NCBI GenBank assembly: GCA_022478985.1
Contig: JAKSZP010014466.1
Span: forward strand, 248,001-312,000
DNA from: Massospora cicadina
Lineage: Eukaryota > Entomophthoromycota > Entomophthoromycetes > Entomophthorales > Entomophthoraceae
Length of the DNA: 64,000 nucleotides
Reading direction: 5' to 3'
In this document: piece after piece, positions 12,540 to 23,040 of the stretch
Layout of the letters: every line of letters begins with the position of its first letter
Numbering within the stretch: position 1 is the first letter of the stretch
The notes under the pieces: model-generated
Told to the model about the DNA's origin: nothing
The model's input: the letters and a program-made list of their open reading frames with translations, nothing else
Databases searched by the model: none
Translations under genes and position numbers: made by a program

Positions 12540-13220
12540 AAACATTGCAGGAGCCATGGCTCATACGTCCCAAGCCAAAAAGCTGGATTTCTGCGACAAC
12601 CTCTTGTAGACATCTTGGCCATCAAAGAAACCCACTGTCTATAAGGGGAAGAAGAATCCGGTCAACCAGGGTCGCACCATCACAATCAGTATGGACATCT
12701 CACTGTGGGGTGATCATCCAAAACAACAAAAAATTTTAAATTACAAATTTGTCATCACACTTGCATGGCTGAGTCCTGGTAGCAACAATCACATGCCAAG
12801 AGGAAATAATTTTGATAGCATATATATATGCACTGTGCACTACAACTAAGAGAAAACAATTTTTTGAAAACATTCCTACTCTCACCCTCCCACCAGATAC
12901 CATTATGTTAGGTGATTTCAACTGCTAGGATAACCCCAATATGGATTGATGGCCTAATCCCAGGGGATACCCACCTGGACACATTGAATTCTGCACAATG
13001 AAGGCATCTCTTGGCTTACAGGATGCTCTTCCCCCAGTTCACCACTCCTTCCCCACATGACGTGTCCCAACATACATGAGGGAGCGCTCATATTGATGAG
13101 TCGCATTGACCACATCCTTGTCCCACAATCCCACCGCTCAAGAATCTCAAAATTTATAACAAAAAAGATCAATTTTCTGACCACCGATTAGTTACAGTGC
13201 AGTTAGCACCAACCCAATCC
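12540..13220 (+). pseudogene. LINE ORF2 endonuclease domain, broken
   Basis: N-terminal endonuclease of ORF2. In order: DILAIKETHC near 12610-12640 (catalytic Glu motif), GDFNC then TAG at 12911-12928 where the family has W (one G-to-A change), SRIDHILVP near 13105-13130, and FSDHRLVTVQLAP near 13173-13211 with the catalytic SDH triad intact. Frames change between motifs. The stretch from 12200 to 12540, between the ORFs, shows no clear domain, and the ORF2 start codon is not certain. Confidence 0.8.
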
Positions 13221-13849
13221 CACACACAGGTGTCGCCTTGGAGAAAGCTTCACCCAGAAAATATAAAATTGCCTGAGATATCTGACTGGGTTGAAAACAA
13301 GGCTACAAACCCAGAATTCACAGCCTCATTCACCTCAGATCCCATTGGAACATGGGAAAATTTCAAAAAGGATTTAATCTACAAAACCTGACATATTGCA
13401 TCACGTAAGTACACCGCGGACACAGCCACAATCAAGCGTACCTTGGCAGAATTAGACCACTTGGAAATAAATACTCCAAGATCTGGCTATAGCCCCAACT
13501 GGGGACGCAAATGGGCAGAAATTTCTGCCTGACTTAACAATCTCATCTTTGAACACCAACACAGAATCAAAGTATCAAACAAAGGTAAGTTCATAAAGGA
13601 AGGCAAAACCTGTTCAACATACTTTTTCCGCCAATTCCACTCCCGCAGAAACCAGCCCACATGCACACAGGTCTGCAAGACCAACGGCACCGTGGCAACT
13701 GACCCTGAGGAGGTCAAGGCGGAAGTACACCGCTATTACACTGAATTATATCATGAAACACCAACAGATTCACAAAAAAATTAAAGAATTTATACAAACT
13801 GCTGAGATACAAAGTACACCACTGAACTACAATATACTATCCCTTATTA

Positions 13850-15360
13850 CACAGGAGGAGCTTTGGGAGACAATTCGCGTTGCACCATGTAGGAAATGCC
13901 CAAGGACTGATGGGATACCCTACGAATTTTACAAAAAATATTTTCAACAAATCGCCCCCTCCTATTGGCGTCTATGAACCAGAGCTTGTTGGAAACACGC
14001 CTATTACCAGGAGGCCATGAATCCTACGTTATAACCTTGTATAAAAAGGGTGACAAGTTGGACCTGGCCAACTTACACCCAATTGCACTCTCCAACACTG
14101 ACACAAAAATTCTAACAAAAATTTTAGCAGCTAGATTAGGCGCAATTGCATCTGAAGTCCTATCACCCAACCAGTTTGGGTTTATACCAGGGCGTTCAAT
14201 CTGGAACAACATACATCCTGTTGCAAACATATGTCAGTCCAAAGCAACTGGAGCCCTGGTCTTCTTGGATCAGGAAAAGGCGTATGACCAAGTTAGCTGG
14301 ACATACCTAAAAGAATGCCTACATGCCTTCAAACTCCCACCAAGGTTCTTAAAATGGGCGATGCTCCTAACAGAATCTGCAACCATGGCTGTATGTGGCC
14401 CTGGATTCCTAACAAACAAGATTAAACCACACAGAGGGCTCAAACAAGGGGATTCCCTCAGCCCACTGCTATACAATTTTAGCTTTGACCCACTCCTCTG
14501 AGTAAATGACTCACGTCTCATGGGGATAACCGCACAAGGACAACCAACAGTCAAGATACTGGCCTTTGCAGATGACTGTGTAGCAGGTATAGCAAACAAT
14601 GAGGATGCCCGACAGCTGGAACATACTCTAGAGGAATACTCCAAGGTGAGCAATGCATCGCTCAACAAAAGGAAGACAGAAATCATCCTCTTAGGCAAAT
14701 ACACAAACAATTGGGCCACAACATCAGAACCTCATACTAACACACGAAGAAAAAACCCAATCATTTTACCCTTTGCAACACCTCCCACTACCACTCCTGT
14801 CCGACACCTTGGAATCTGGCTAGAATCAGGGGGATATGCTAATGAGACAATGGAAAGTAACCTGTTACAACGGGTATCCAAACGCGTCGCCTCCCTTAAG
14901 GGAAGAACCCCAGGACTAACAGGACGAGTTACAGTTGCTAACTCGCTCATCCTCCCCAATACTGTGGTACCAGGCCCATGTGATAGCCTTCTCACCTACC
15001 TTTATAACATTAATCCGCGCGCTTATCCAGGGCTGGCTGTGGCCTGGCTCTCACCCTCCTATACGGATGGAAACACTATTTGGCCCACGCTCAACTGGAG
15101 GCATGGGACTAATAGATTTTGAGAGACACGCTAATCACATTCTAGGTACCTGGACAAAGAAAATCCTTGCTCCAGACCTCCCGCAACAACATTGGTCCAG
15201 AGCAGCAAGGACTAACTTTGCACAGGCGCTCAAATTAACCAACCCACATAGTCCACCCAGACTACTTTCATACCTTGCCAAGCACCCTACTGCAATGGGT
15301 CCGCATGGAACCTCCCCTCATTTCAAACATATCCTTGAACTATCCGCCATATGGGATGGA
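13850..15360 (+). pseudogene. LINE ORF2 reverse transcriptase, broken
   Basis: The polymerase domain, much better preserved than in copy 1. The fingers read LYKKGDKLDLANLHPIALSN, then QFGFIPGRSIWNN, motif A FLDQEKAYDQV (about 14255-14290) and motif B GLKQGDSLSPLLYN, then a TGA near 14499 where W is likely. Motif C is FADD at 14565-14576 with both aspartates present. The segment LGIWLES and the repeat-rich tail (FGPRSTGGMGL, NHILGTWTKK, QHWSRAARTNF) follow after another shift near 14990. It uses the nicked target end as primer (family knowledge). Confidence 0.9.
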
Positions 15361-15533
15361 CTATAGAGAACATGGGTGCTATACAGGGAAGGGGACAACC
15401 CAGCCCCCAATTCAAATTAAGAAACCCAGAAAACCACCCCCAGAGAGATATGCTCGTAACAACCCCAAGCATAGCTAGGATAGAATACCTAAATATGTTG
15501 GACATTCCCTATGATTTAACCACATAGAAAGCA

Positions 15534-16130
15534 ATGTGGAAAATGACTCACCACCCACTCCTACAGCTGAGGATAAGAGCAAACGCCTGGCGATGTCTGA
15601 GAAGGACCTATAGGATGGCGGACCGTTCCAACTCCCTCCACAAAACATGTGAAGTATGTGGAGGGGAGGGATCCCTACATCACCGCCTAGAAACATGCCC
15701 CCCAACCAAAGCTATATGGCAGGAAGTCGCACGCCTGCTTAAGATCCAAAATGAACAAGAATTCTTGATATCAAAGATCATCTTCGCGCTCCAGATCAAG
15801 TCACCAATCCCATCTACCCTCCACTCCCTAATAATACCCATTGCAATGTGGACAATCCACACAATTGCATTAGATGCGTTCAAGGGCACGGTCCCAACCA
15901 TTTATGGGGTTATTAACAGATTCCATGTCCACTTACTGGAGCACTTCCAAGCCTGGCTCTATGGATATATGAGACCAAGGCAAAAAGCGCTCATAGAATC
16001 ATGGTTCCCACTCTGGTTCATCCACACAGACCATTTCCTTCACACATGCTCCATAACAGGGGAAACCCCTCAGAGTAGCGCACCAACCCCCCCGTACCTG
16101 GCAATCCCGCTGGCAACAGGGGTAACTTGA
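15534..16130 (+). pseudogene. LINE ORF2 C-terminal domain with zinc finger, last 198 codons open
   Basis: An uninterrupted C-terminal frame to the TGA at 16128-16130. It contains RMADRSN, the finger CEVC then H-x4-C (15648-15698), PPTKAIWQEV, MWTIHTIALDAF and the end block SWFPLWFIHTDHFLHTCSI. The stop position matches copy 1. About 100 bp of 3' UTR follow, with TCCCCTGGT close to the end; the same tail is found on a passenger retroposon at 27165-27196. Confidence 0.85.
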
Positions 16131-16231
16131 GTACCCTGGGGTGCCCAATTTTATATTTGTCAGTTATTTCCTTAGTTTTACATATATTCGGTAATGTCCA
16201 TCCCCTGGTCGGCTTACCTTGGTTAAATAAA

Positions 16232-16248
16232 AAGAAAGGTACTGACTG
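16232..16248. repeat. Right target-site duplication of LINE copy 2
   Basis: Identical to 10980-10996. It follows the element's TAAATAA(A) end directly. Confidence 0.95.
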
Positions 16249-16430
16249 ACGGACTATATACAATGTCTGGGAGGCTAAGGTAGCCACCATCACTAAAGGA
16301 CCTACGTCCATGTACAGACCCATTTGTTGGGCTAACTTGACAATCATGAAATTACCCGCAGCTCCAGTATCCATCAAAGCCATAAAGAAGATGTGTTGAG
16401 ATCTGATACTAATCTTCATAGGTAATAAAA
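16249..16430 (-). pseudogene. Gypsy protease, element J
   Basis: Minus-strand text ISIRSQHIFFMALMDTGAAG (16415-16356) followed by NFMIVKLAQQMGL. This is the retropepsin core: hydrophobic residues, the catalytic DTGA and the following helix. It lies directly downstream of gag and is cut by the LINE on its C-terminal side. The protease matures Gag and Gag-Pol in this family. Confidence 0.85.
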
Positions 16431-16439
16431 ATAAGCAAA

Positions 16440-17454
16440 ATTTTGTTTAATAGTAGATTTGGTCATTTCTGTTGCAACTGAATAAATGGCAGGCAAATTG
16501 GGGGAAGATCAGGGACCTTTTCAGGAGAAAAATCGGGAAGAATAAGGGCTTGGGAACCAGCTTCCTCCATCTGGGCTTTTACTGATTCATTAATTGGTGA
16601 ACCAGGATAGCCCAGCTCTGATGCAGGGGTAGTGACGGGCTCTGAGGCTGGGACTAATACTGGTTCTATGGTAAACACTGCATCCACACTGTCATTGGGT
16701 AGTCCTATCATAAGATTTCCCCCTTGATAGCGAGAAGTATGGTGAAGGGAGGCATTGATAGTGGTCGCAGCGTTACATACATAATCTACTATTCCTTTAA
16801 AGGTGGACTAAACCTTGTGATGAGCAGAAACCAAATCCAACCCTGATCTAAAAATTGCCTGAAGCATATCATTAGAGATATCCAGTGCAGGAGCCTGTTT
16901 GTGGAAGGTGGAGATCAAAGAGGCCAAGCTGAGGCTTTGGCCATAGTAGAAAGCAACTGTAATAAATGGTCCAAGAGCAACACAGGGTTTTCAAAGCAGC
17001 TGATACAACAGCAATCAATGAGGTGGGATCCCCCACTTGTGAATAAGAACGCAGAAGTCCTCATACCCACTGAAGGGCATCCCCTTCTACTGCGTCCAAC
17101 AAAGTGACCCCTTGTTGGGCATGGGATAATTCAGCGGCATTGGTGAGGGCAATCACAGAATGCATTTGAACCTCAGCAAGGGTGTCAAGAACCTGGTTCA
17201 CAATATCTCAGGAAGGAAAACATGAATTTTCTTCTTGAATATCAGGTGGGGGAGAGGTAGTAATCCATGAAGCTCTGCCAACCTGGAGAAGTTTTTCAAG
17301 ATATAGCGGATATTACCCACAAAATTAGCAAGTGAACAAAGGAACAACAAAAAGCAGACTACTGAATGCACGTTCATTTGGTAAAGGGTAACCACTGTGG
17401 CACCCATTTTGAAGAGAAGGGTGGAAGTGGCAGAAAACAATGGTTGGTCAATTA
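16440..17454 (-). pseudogene. Gypsy gag, element J
   Basis: About 1 kb between the LTR and protease on the minus strand, in several frames. Readable gag-like pieces are ELSHAQQGVTLLDAVEGDAL and WVxGLLRSYSQVGDP (about 17130-17020), ISTFHKQAPALDIS and LQAIFRSGLDLVSAHH (about 16915-16800), and a proline-rich part at 16711-16463 (PASELGYPGSP). No CCHC knuckle was found. A hydrophobic open frame at 17668-17198 starts inside the LTR and overlaps the gag start; I do not take it as a membrane protein. Confidence 0.65.
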
Positions 17455-18882
17455 TGTTATGAAAATGGAGGAATAAGTTTAGACCAGCCTGCCAATTGGG
17501 ATGTGTGAGCACCCAAAAAGCAAGCCAGAATGCCAGAGGCATTGTCGCATGTACAACGTTGTATGGAGCTGTGAATTGGAAAATAATAAATTGTTGGTGT
17601 AGGGCAATTGTGTATAACAACCTGAAAACAAACCAAATGGAGACAAACCCAGATACTGGGAGTCTCACTGCAGGGTTTGTACCACTGGGATAGTTTCTTC
17701 AGGGTTACTAATAGGTGGGTTCAATACAACTGAGGAGACAAGGGGGCAGATCCTTGCTTGGAAATGGTGAATGTAAGGCCACAAGATACCAGTATATTGA
17801 TGGCAGATAGTTGAAATAAGGGGGTTAAATTGCCAGAAGTATCTGGCTTACTGAATCCAGTTTACAATGGTGGGAGTCATAGTAATCATTAAAACTGGTA
17901 AATCCCATCTGGTATAAGGATTAACAGGCCACCAGGGAATTGCCATCAGGACTTTGGCAAGAAGGATATTGATAAAGTAAAATTGATAGTTTAGGGCAGA
18001 AATTTTATTTAAGGAAAAATGAAGAAAATTGATCAACTTTTTTCTCAATGTGATGCAACTGATTAAATAGTGGTTGATTGATGTGAAAACAAGCCAGGAT
18101 CAGGTCCCTCAAGTTTGACCTAACTGGCGAAGTTTTTGGGAAGGGGACAGATAATCTCAATGGGAATCACACATCAAAGGATTCAGCGGCAGGCCAAGTT
18201 GCTGTCACTTTGACCTCAAACACCTGAACTGAGGCTCAACTGCATTTCCATCAGTTGGCACAATGGCATCTGGCCTGATAAACAACGGGAATTCCACAGG
18301 GCCACCCCACATAAGAGAGGTACCAATTGGTTGGAAATGGGTTTGGGATGCCCAACCCACCTGTGCCTTGTTACTAGGCTGTTCATTTGGTCAAGAGAGT
18401 TACATTAGCCACAACTCCCAATTTGCCATATAGAGGTTTTAACTGTCATCAATGGTTTCCAATGATATTATTTGCATGTTGGGGATCATCCCAACGATTT
18501 CAAAGAGGGGTTAGATTTTGGCAATTGCACTACTGGCTGAATCAAAACTGTCAGTAATTCCATCCAATGATTTTATCTTAGTCCCCTTTTGACTATGTGG
18601 GTTCCAATTGTCAGGCTTGATTGTCATCAGTTTTGTACCAATCAGCTTCAATTTGGTGATCTTGTGTGCAGATTTCTCTAATACAGCTGACAAGTTTGGC
18701 TGAGGTGAGTGTGGGTACCAGGGGAGGGATTGAAGAGGGAGAGTTGTTACCCAGCGCTCATCTACCATGTGGGTAAGGTCACCATAGTGACAAGGGGTAC
18801 AGCCGCCCTCTTCAGACCCTTTTTATTCAGGGATGGGAAGATTTTCTAATCCACACACAGGGGACGTTCCCCAGGACTTACA
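17455..18882 (-). repeat. 5' LTR of element J (1428 bp)
   Basis: Bounded by TGTTATG on the left (preceded by ATTA, as in B's LTR at 45255) and ACTTACA on the right, which is TGTAAGT...CATAACA in element orientation. Most of it aligns with the solo LTR at 24791-25942, and both ends match B's LTRs. No protein frame of note. Confidence 0.75.
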
Positions 18883-19265
18883 AAGAGGCAGTCAAGGAAA
18901 TTAGGTGTTAGCTTTTTATTAAGGTATGTTAGGTTGAGTTTAGGTTAACCATTTTATAGGTGGAGATTGGGTTGGCATTCTTGCTTTGGGAAGTGGGCTG
19001 GGTTCTGAGGTATATTCAGGAATGGTCAGTTCTGTTCCAAGGGATATAATATTAGCTTCTTGTTCCTTAGGCAGAAGTGAGGTTCCTGATGATTTCTATC
19101 ACAATATTTAAGTTCAATGTTTATGTGATATATCCTCCAAACTACTAAATCAACTTTACTTAACTCGCCAAAAGTATTTATTAGTTATAGAAACTAAATT
19201 ATGCAGGTTTTTAACTGACTTTAAAAAAGGAAAAGGTTCTTAATTTAACATTTATACATTTTTTT
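18883..19265. other. Unassigned spacer
   Basis: No gene. The first roughly 45 bp (GAGGCAGT, then TTTTTATTAAG) resemble the DNA right of solo LTR K (25955-25997), so J and K may have landed in copies of the same older repeat. Confidence 0.4.
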
Positions 19266-20160
19266 TATTTTTTTCTATGTTTGTTCATGCATAGCTCTGC
19301 AACTACAGGATCAATTTGGATGCCCAATTTTTCAAAAAAGAGGATGTTCCAACTTAGATCCCATTTTACTTTTGTAAGTATTGCTTCAGTATCTGACCAT
19401 TAAATTTAGTAAGATATCAAAATGGACTTGGAAGGATGGATTTTAATTGTGAGACAAGTTCAGTTCATTGCTGGATAAACTTTATTCTGGTATTGGTGAA
19501 GCAATTGCTTTGAAGCAACTTTTGACATATGTTTTATAGCTGTGGGTATATTCAAAATACAGACAAGTATGAGATTATAGAAAGATGAGCTTTAATTATA
19601 TAGTCAGCTATTGTTTAGCATAACTTTATTAATAAAAGTAACTAAATTTGATAACCTGAATTATTTTAGATGGCAAACAGTAAACTTAGCATAGGTTGAC
19701 CAATAAAATTAACTAAATTTAATAAAATCAATTACTGTAGATGGTGATCAGTAAATTTAACATAAGTTGACTTATAAAATCACCTAGATTTATTAAAATG
19801 AATTATTGTAGATGGCAATCAGCAAATTTAGCATGGATTGATCAATAAAATTTACTAATTTATTAAAATTAATTACTGAAGATGGTGATCAGTAAATTTA
19901 GCATAGCTTGAGCAATAAAATCAACTAAAGTTAACAAAATGAATTATTAGTATATTTGTTTATGAGATACTATATATAATATATATACAATGATTTTTAT
20001 TTTTATAGAGAAATAGCGAGGGTTCAAAAAGGTTATATAATATTGTGATTTTTTAATAAAATTGAAAAAAGATCTATGTTTTAGAATGTATTAAGTATTT
20101 TAAGAAAAAAACTGGGGGTAAAGTTTTTTTTGGGGGGGGGGGGGGAGAAACTGAAACTTC
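19266..20160 (+). repeat. AT-rich repeat unit, copy 1 (same orientation as the right arm of the palindrome)
   Basis: Diverged copy of the unit that forms both arms of the foldback palindrome. It aligns with 22120-23030, beginning at the TTTGTTC-CATAGCTCTGCAACTACAGGATCAATTTGG region. It contains about five tandem units of roughly 71 bp (about 19640-19950) built around GTAGATGG, ATCAGTAAATTTA and AATAAAATCAACTAA. Near its right end is a run of 14 G residues (20132-20145), where the palindrome arm has a shorter G run. No coding capacity. Confidence 0.8.
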
Positions 20161-20174
20161 TTTAAGAACTTTTT

Positions 20175-20504
20175 TAAAAAAGAACCTCCTTTAAAAAAAG
20201 CTCTAAAATATAAAATAATCAAGAAATTATGCCTTCTCAATAAAACCCTTTGTTGAAGTCAGCACCATTTTTTAACTGACTTACAATAGGTATTTATAAT
20301 TTATATACTCAGCACTGTATATCCTAGTTGCCTATAGTTTACACTTGGACCCAACCAGACATAAAATATAAATTGTTTTTGAGCAAAATTCTAAAATATA
20401 ATTTAAATTATGGTGCCAACTTAAAAAAGTGTTTTATTGAGAAAGCATAATTTCTTGACTATTTTATACTTTTTAGAGCTTTTTAAATGAGGTTCTTTTT
20501 TCCC
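20175..20504. mobile_element. MITE-like element, copy 1 (about 330 bp)
   Basis: Terminal inverted repeats of about 90-110 bp: AAAAAAGAACCTCCTTTAAA at the left pairs with the right end, which reads AATGAGGTTCTTTTTTCCC. The centre contains ATACTCAGCACTGTATATCC and GGACCCAACCAGACATAAAA. Further copies are at 20907-21242 (inverted) and 23041-24200 (interrupted). No coding capacity. Confidence 0.8.
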
Positions 20505-20906
20505 ATTTTTTTAAAAATTATATAAACCTAACATTCAGATACCCATGCTTTGCTATGTTATTTAAAGTTAATCAGATGATAAGCTCACACTGACATAGCA
20601 TATAGGCTGTGTCAATTCTAATCTTGAGCTACTTGGACTAACAGCTTTGCTGTTGCCCTCATGGCTGGTGAGCAATTATCCTAATCTTACTTAACTCTTT
20701 CATTGATTTGATGCATATATGCATCCAAAAATTGGGGAAGGGGGTGATGTAAATCTAAAAACGCATATATTCATCCAAAAATGAGGAGTATATAAATCTA
20801 AAAATGCATATATGTGTCCAATAAAAATGAGATTTATATAGATTTATTTCAAAATTTATTGAATATTCATGTTACAACAAGGACCAAAATGAGCTTAAAT
20901 TTTTTT
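20505..20906. other. Spacer with a short tandem motif
   Basis: Between two MITE-like copies. It holds three imperfect direct copies of a roughly 40-bp motif containing GCATATATNCATCCAAAAAT (20712-20830). Nothing else recognised. Confidence 0.6.
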
Positions 20907-21242
20907 GGGAAAAAAGAACCTCCTTTAAAATAAAGCTCTAAAAAGTATAAAATAATTGAGAAATTATTCATCCTCAATAAAACTCTTTTTGAAGTTGGCA
21001 CCATCTTCCAACCTGACTTATAGAAATTTGCTCTTAAACAAATTATATTTTATGTCTGGATTGGGTCCAAGTGTAAACTATAAGCAACTAGGATATACAG
21101 TGCTGAGTATATAAGTTATAAATACCTATTGTAAGTCAATTAAGATATGGCGCTTACTTCAACAATGGGTTTTATTGGGAAGGCATAATTTCTTGATTAC
21201 TTCATACTTTTTAGAGCTTTTTTAGAGAAGGTTCTTTTTCCC
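20907..21242. mobile_element. MITE-like element, copy 2, at the outer left end of the palindrome
   Basis: Same roughly 330-bp sequence as 20175-20504 in opposite orientation, with both inverted termini present (GAACCTCC at the left, AGAAGGTTCTTTTTCCC at the right). It forms the outer end of the left palindrome arm. Confidence 0.8.
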
Positions 21243-22554
21243 AATTTTTTTTCAAGAAGTTTCCTTTAATCAAAAAAATTTACCCCAGTTCTTTTCTTCT
21301 CAAAAAAATAGTGCATTTTTAAAAGTGGCTCTTTTTCCTACTTTTATTAAATATTACTATCTCTATATATCCTTTTTGACCCCTTACTATTTCTCTATAA
21401 AATTAAAACTCATTATATATATTATATAGTATCTTATAGACAAATACTAATAATTCATTTTATCAAACTTAGTTGCTTTTATTGGTCAAAATTATACTAA
21501 CTTTACTGATTGCCATCTACAATACTTCATTTTATTAACTTTAGATGATTTTATTGGTTAACGTATATTAAATTTACTGATCGCCATCTACAGTAATTCA
21601 TTTTATTATATTTGGTTGTTTTTATTAGTCAATCTATGGTAAATTTATTGATTGCTATCTAAAATAATTCATTTTATCAAATTTAGATGAGTTTATTAGT
21701 CAAATTATGCAAAAACGATAGCCATCTATAATGATTTAAGCTCGTCCCACATAATCTTATACTGACTGAATTTTGAACATACCCCCCAGCCATAGGACAT
21801 ATATCAACAAAAGTTGCTTCGAAGCTATCGCTTCACCGATGCCAGAATTAAGTTTATCCGGAGTTGTATTAGTCCCAAGTATCCATTGCTTCTGAGCCCA
21901 ATTTGATATACTTACTAAATTAATGGTCAGATACTGGACCAATACTTACAAAAGTAAAATGGGATCTAAGTTGGAGTATCTCTATTTTTGAAGAAGATGA
22001 TCATCCAAATTGGTCCAGTATTTTCAGAGTTATGCGCAAACAAACAGAAACAAATATACATTTAGGTTGAATTGATAACCTCCTTTTTCAAAGTCGGTTA
22101 AAAAGGAGGTTATCAATTCAACCTAAATGTATATTTTTTTCTGTTTGTTCGCGCATAACTCTGAAAATACTGGACCAATTTGGATGATCATCTTCAAAAA
22201 TAGAGATACTCCAACTTAGATCCCATTTTACTTTTGTAAGTATTGGTCCAGTATCTGACCATTAATTTAGTAAGTATACCAAAATGGGCTCGGAAGCGAT
22301 GGATACTTGTGGGACTAATACAACTCCGGATAAATTTAATTCCGGCATCGGTGAAGCGATAGCTTCGAAGCACTTTTTATAAATACCTCCTCTAGCATAA
22401 TCGGCTCCGCTTTTGGCTCTACTTAAATCTTAAATTATCGGTTGTTCGAATCCTAGCACAATCACTTATGATATGTCCTATGGTTGGGGTATGCTCAAAA
22501 TTCAGGCAGTATGAGATCATAGCAGGATGAGCTTAAATCATTATAGATGGCTAT

Positions 22555-22830
22555 TGTTTTTACATAATTTGACCAATAAACTCATCTAAATTTGACAAAA
22601 TGAATTATTTTAGATAGCGATCAATAAAATTACCATAGATTGACTAATAAAAACAACCAAAATATAATAAAATGAATTACTGTAGATGGCGATCAGTAAA
22701 TTTAATATACGTTAACCAATAAAATCATCTAAATTTAATAAAATGAAGTATTGTAGATGGCAATCAGTAAATTTAATATAATTTGACCAATAAAATCAAC
22801 TAAATTTAATAAAATGAATTATTAGTATAT
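22555..22830. repeat. Tandem repeats of about 71 bp in the palindrome arm
   Basis: About four units with a core of GTAGATGGCGATCAGTAAAT, then AACCAATAAAATCATCTAA and AATAAAATGAA. The mirror set is at 21465-21730, and a diverged set is at about 19640-19950. Confidence 0.75.
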
Positions 22831-23040
22831 TTGTTTATAAGATACTATATACAATATATATACAATAAGTTTTAATTTTATAGAGAAATAGTAAGGGGTC
22901 AAAAAGGATATATAGAGATAGTAATATTTAATAAAAGTAGGAAAAAGAGCCACTTTTAAAAATGCACTATTTTTTTGGGGGGAAAAGAACTGGGGGTAAA
23001 GTTTTTATGGGAAAAAAAGAACTTTCTCAATTTTTTTTGA

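Larger units (their letters stand above)
10997..16231 (+). mobile_element. LINE copy 2, structurally complete (5235 bp)
   Basis: A full-length LINE inserted in the pol region of J. It has an 83-bp 5' UTR, ORF1 with a CCHC knuckle, ORF2 (endonuclease, reverse transcriptase, zinc finger), a roughly 100-bp 3' UTR and a TAAATAA(A) end directly before the duplication. The 17-bp duplications (10980-10996 and 16232-16248) are identical, so the insertion is younger than most of its surroundings. Both ORFs carry several stops and frameshifts, so it is inactive. Removing it plus one duplication rejoins the two parts of J. Confidence 0.95.
9120..18882 (-). mobile_element. Gypsy element J, chromovirus-related, interrupted by LINE copy 2
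   Basis: Read on the minus strand, the order is LTR (18882-17455), gag, protease, [LINE], reverse transcriptase and RNase H, fading out near 9120. The protein segments match element B (for example LTTQKQLWSFLG, DTGAAG and the RNase H start). Integrase and the 3' LTR are not seen. With the LINE and one copy of the duplication removed (5252 bp) it is about 4.5 kb. The LTR is a longer relative of B's. Confidence 0.8.

Noticed and set aside
17198..17668. A 156-codon hydrophobic minus-strand frame that looks like a membrane protein
   Set aside because: It runs from J's LTR across the primer site into the gag start. Its start aligns with the equivalent frame in B (45267), so it is explained by the LTR/gag junction.
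20132..20145. G14 run as a regulatory quadruplex
   Set aside because: It is an expanded version of a shorter G run present in the related arm (22976-22982), so simple slippage explains it.
22440..22475. TTCGAATCC as evidence for a tRNA gene
   Set aside because: The bases around it do not form a T stem, no acceptor or D arm is visible, and no CCA-proximal pairing fits. Kept only as part of the one-arm insertion.
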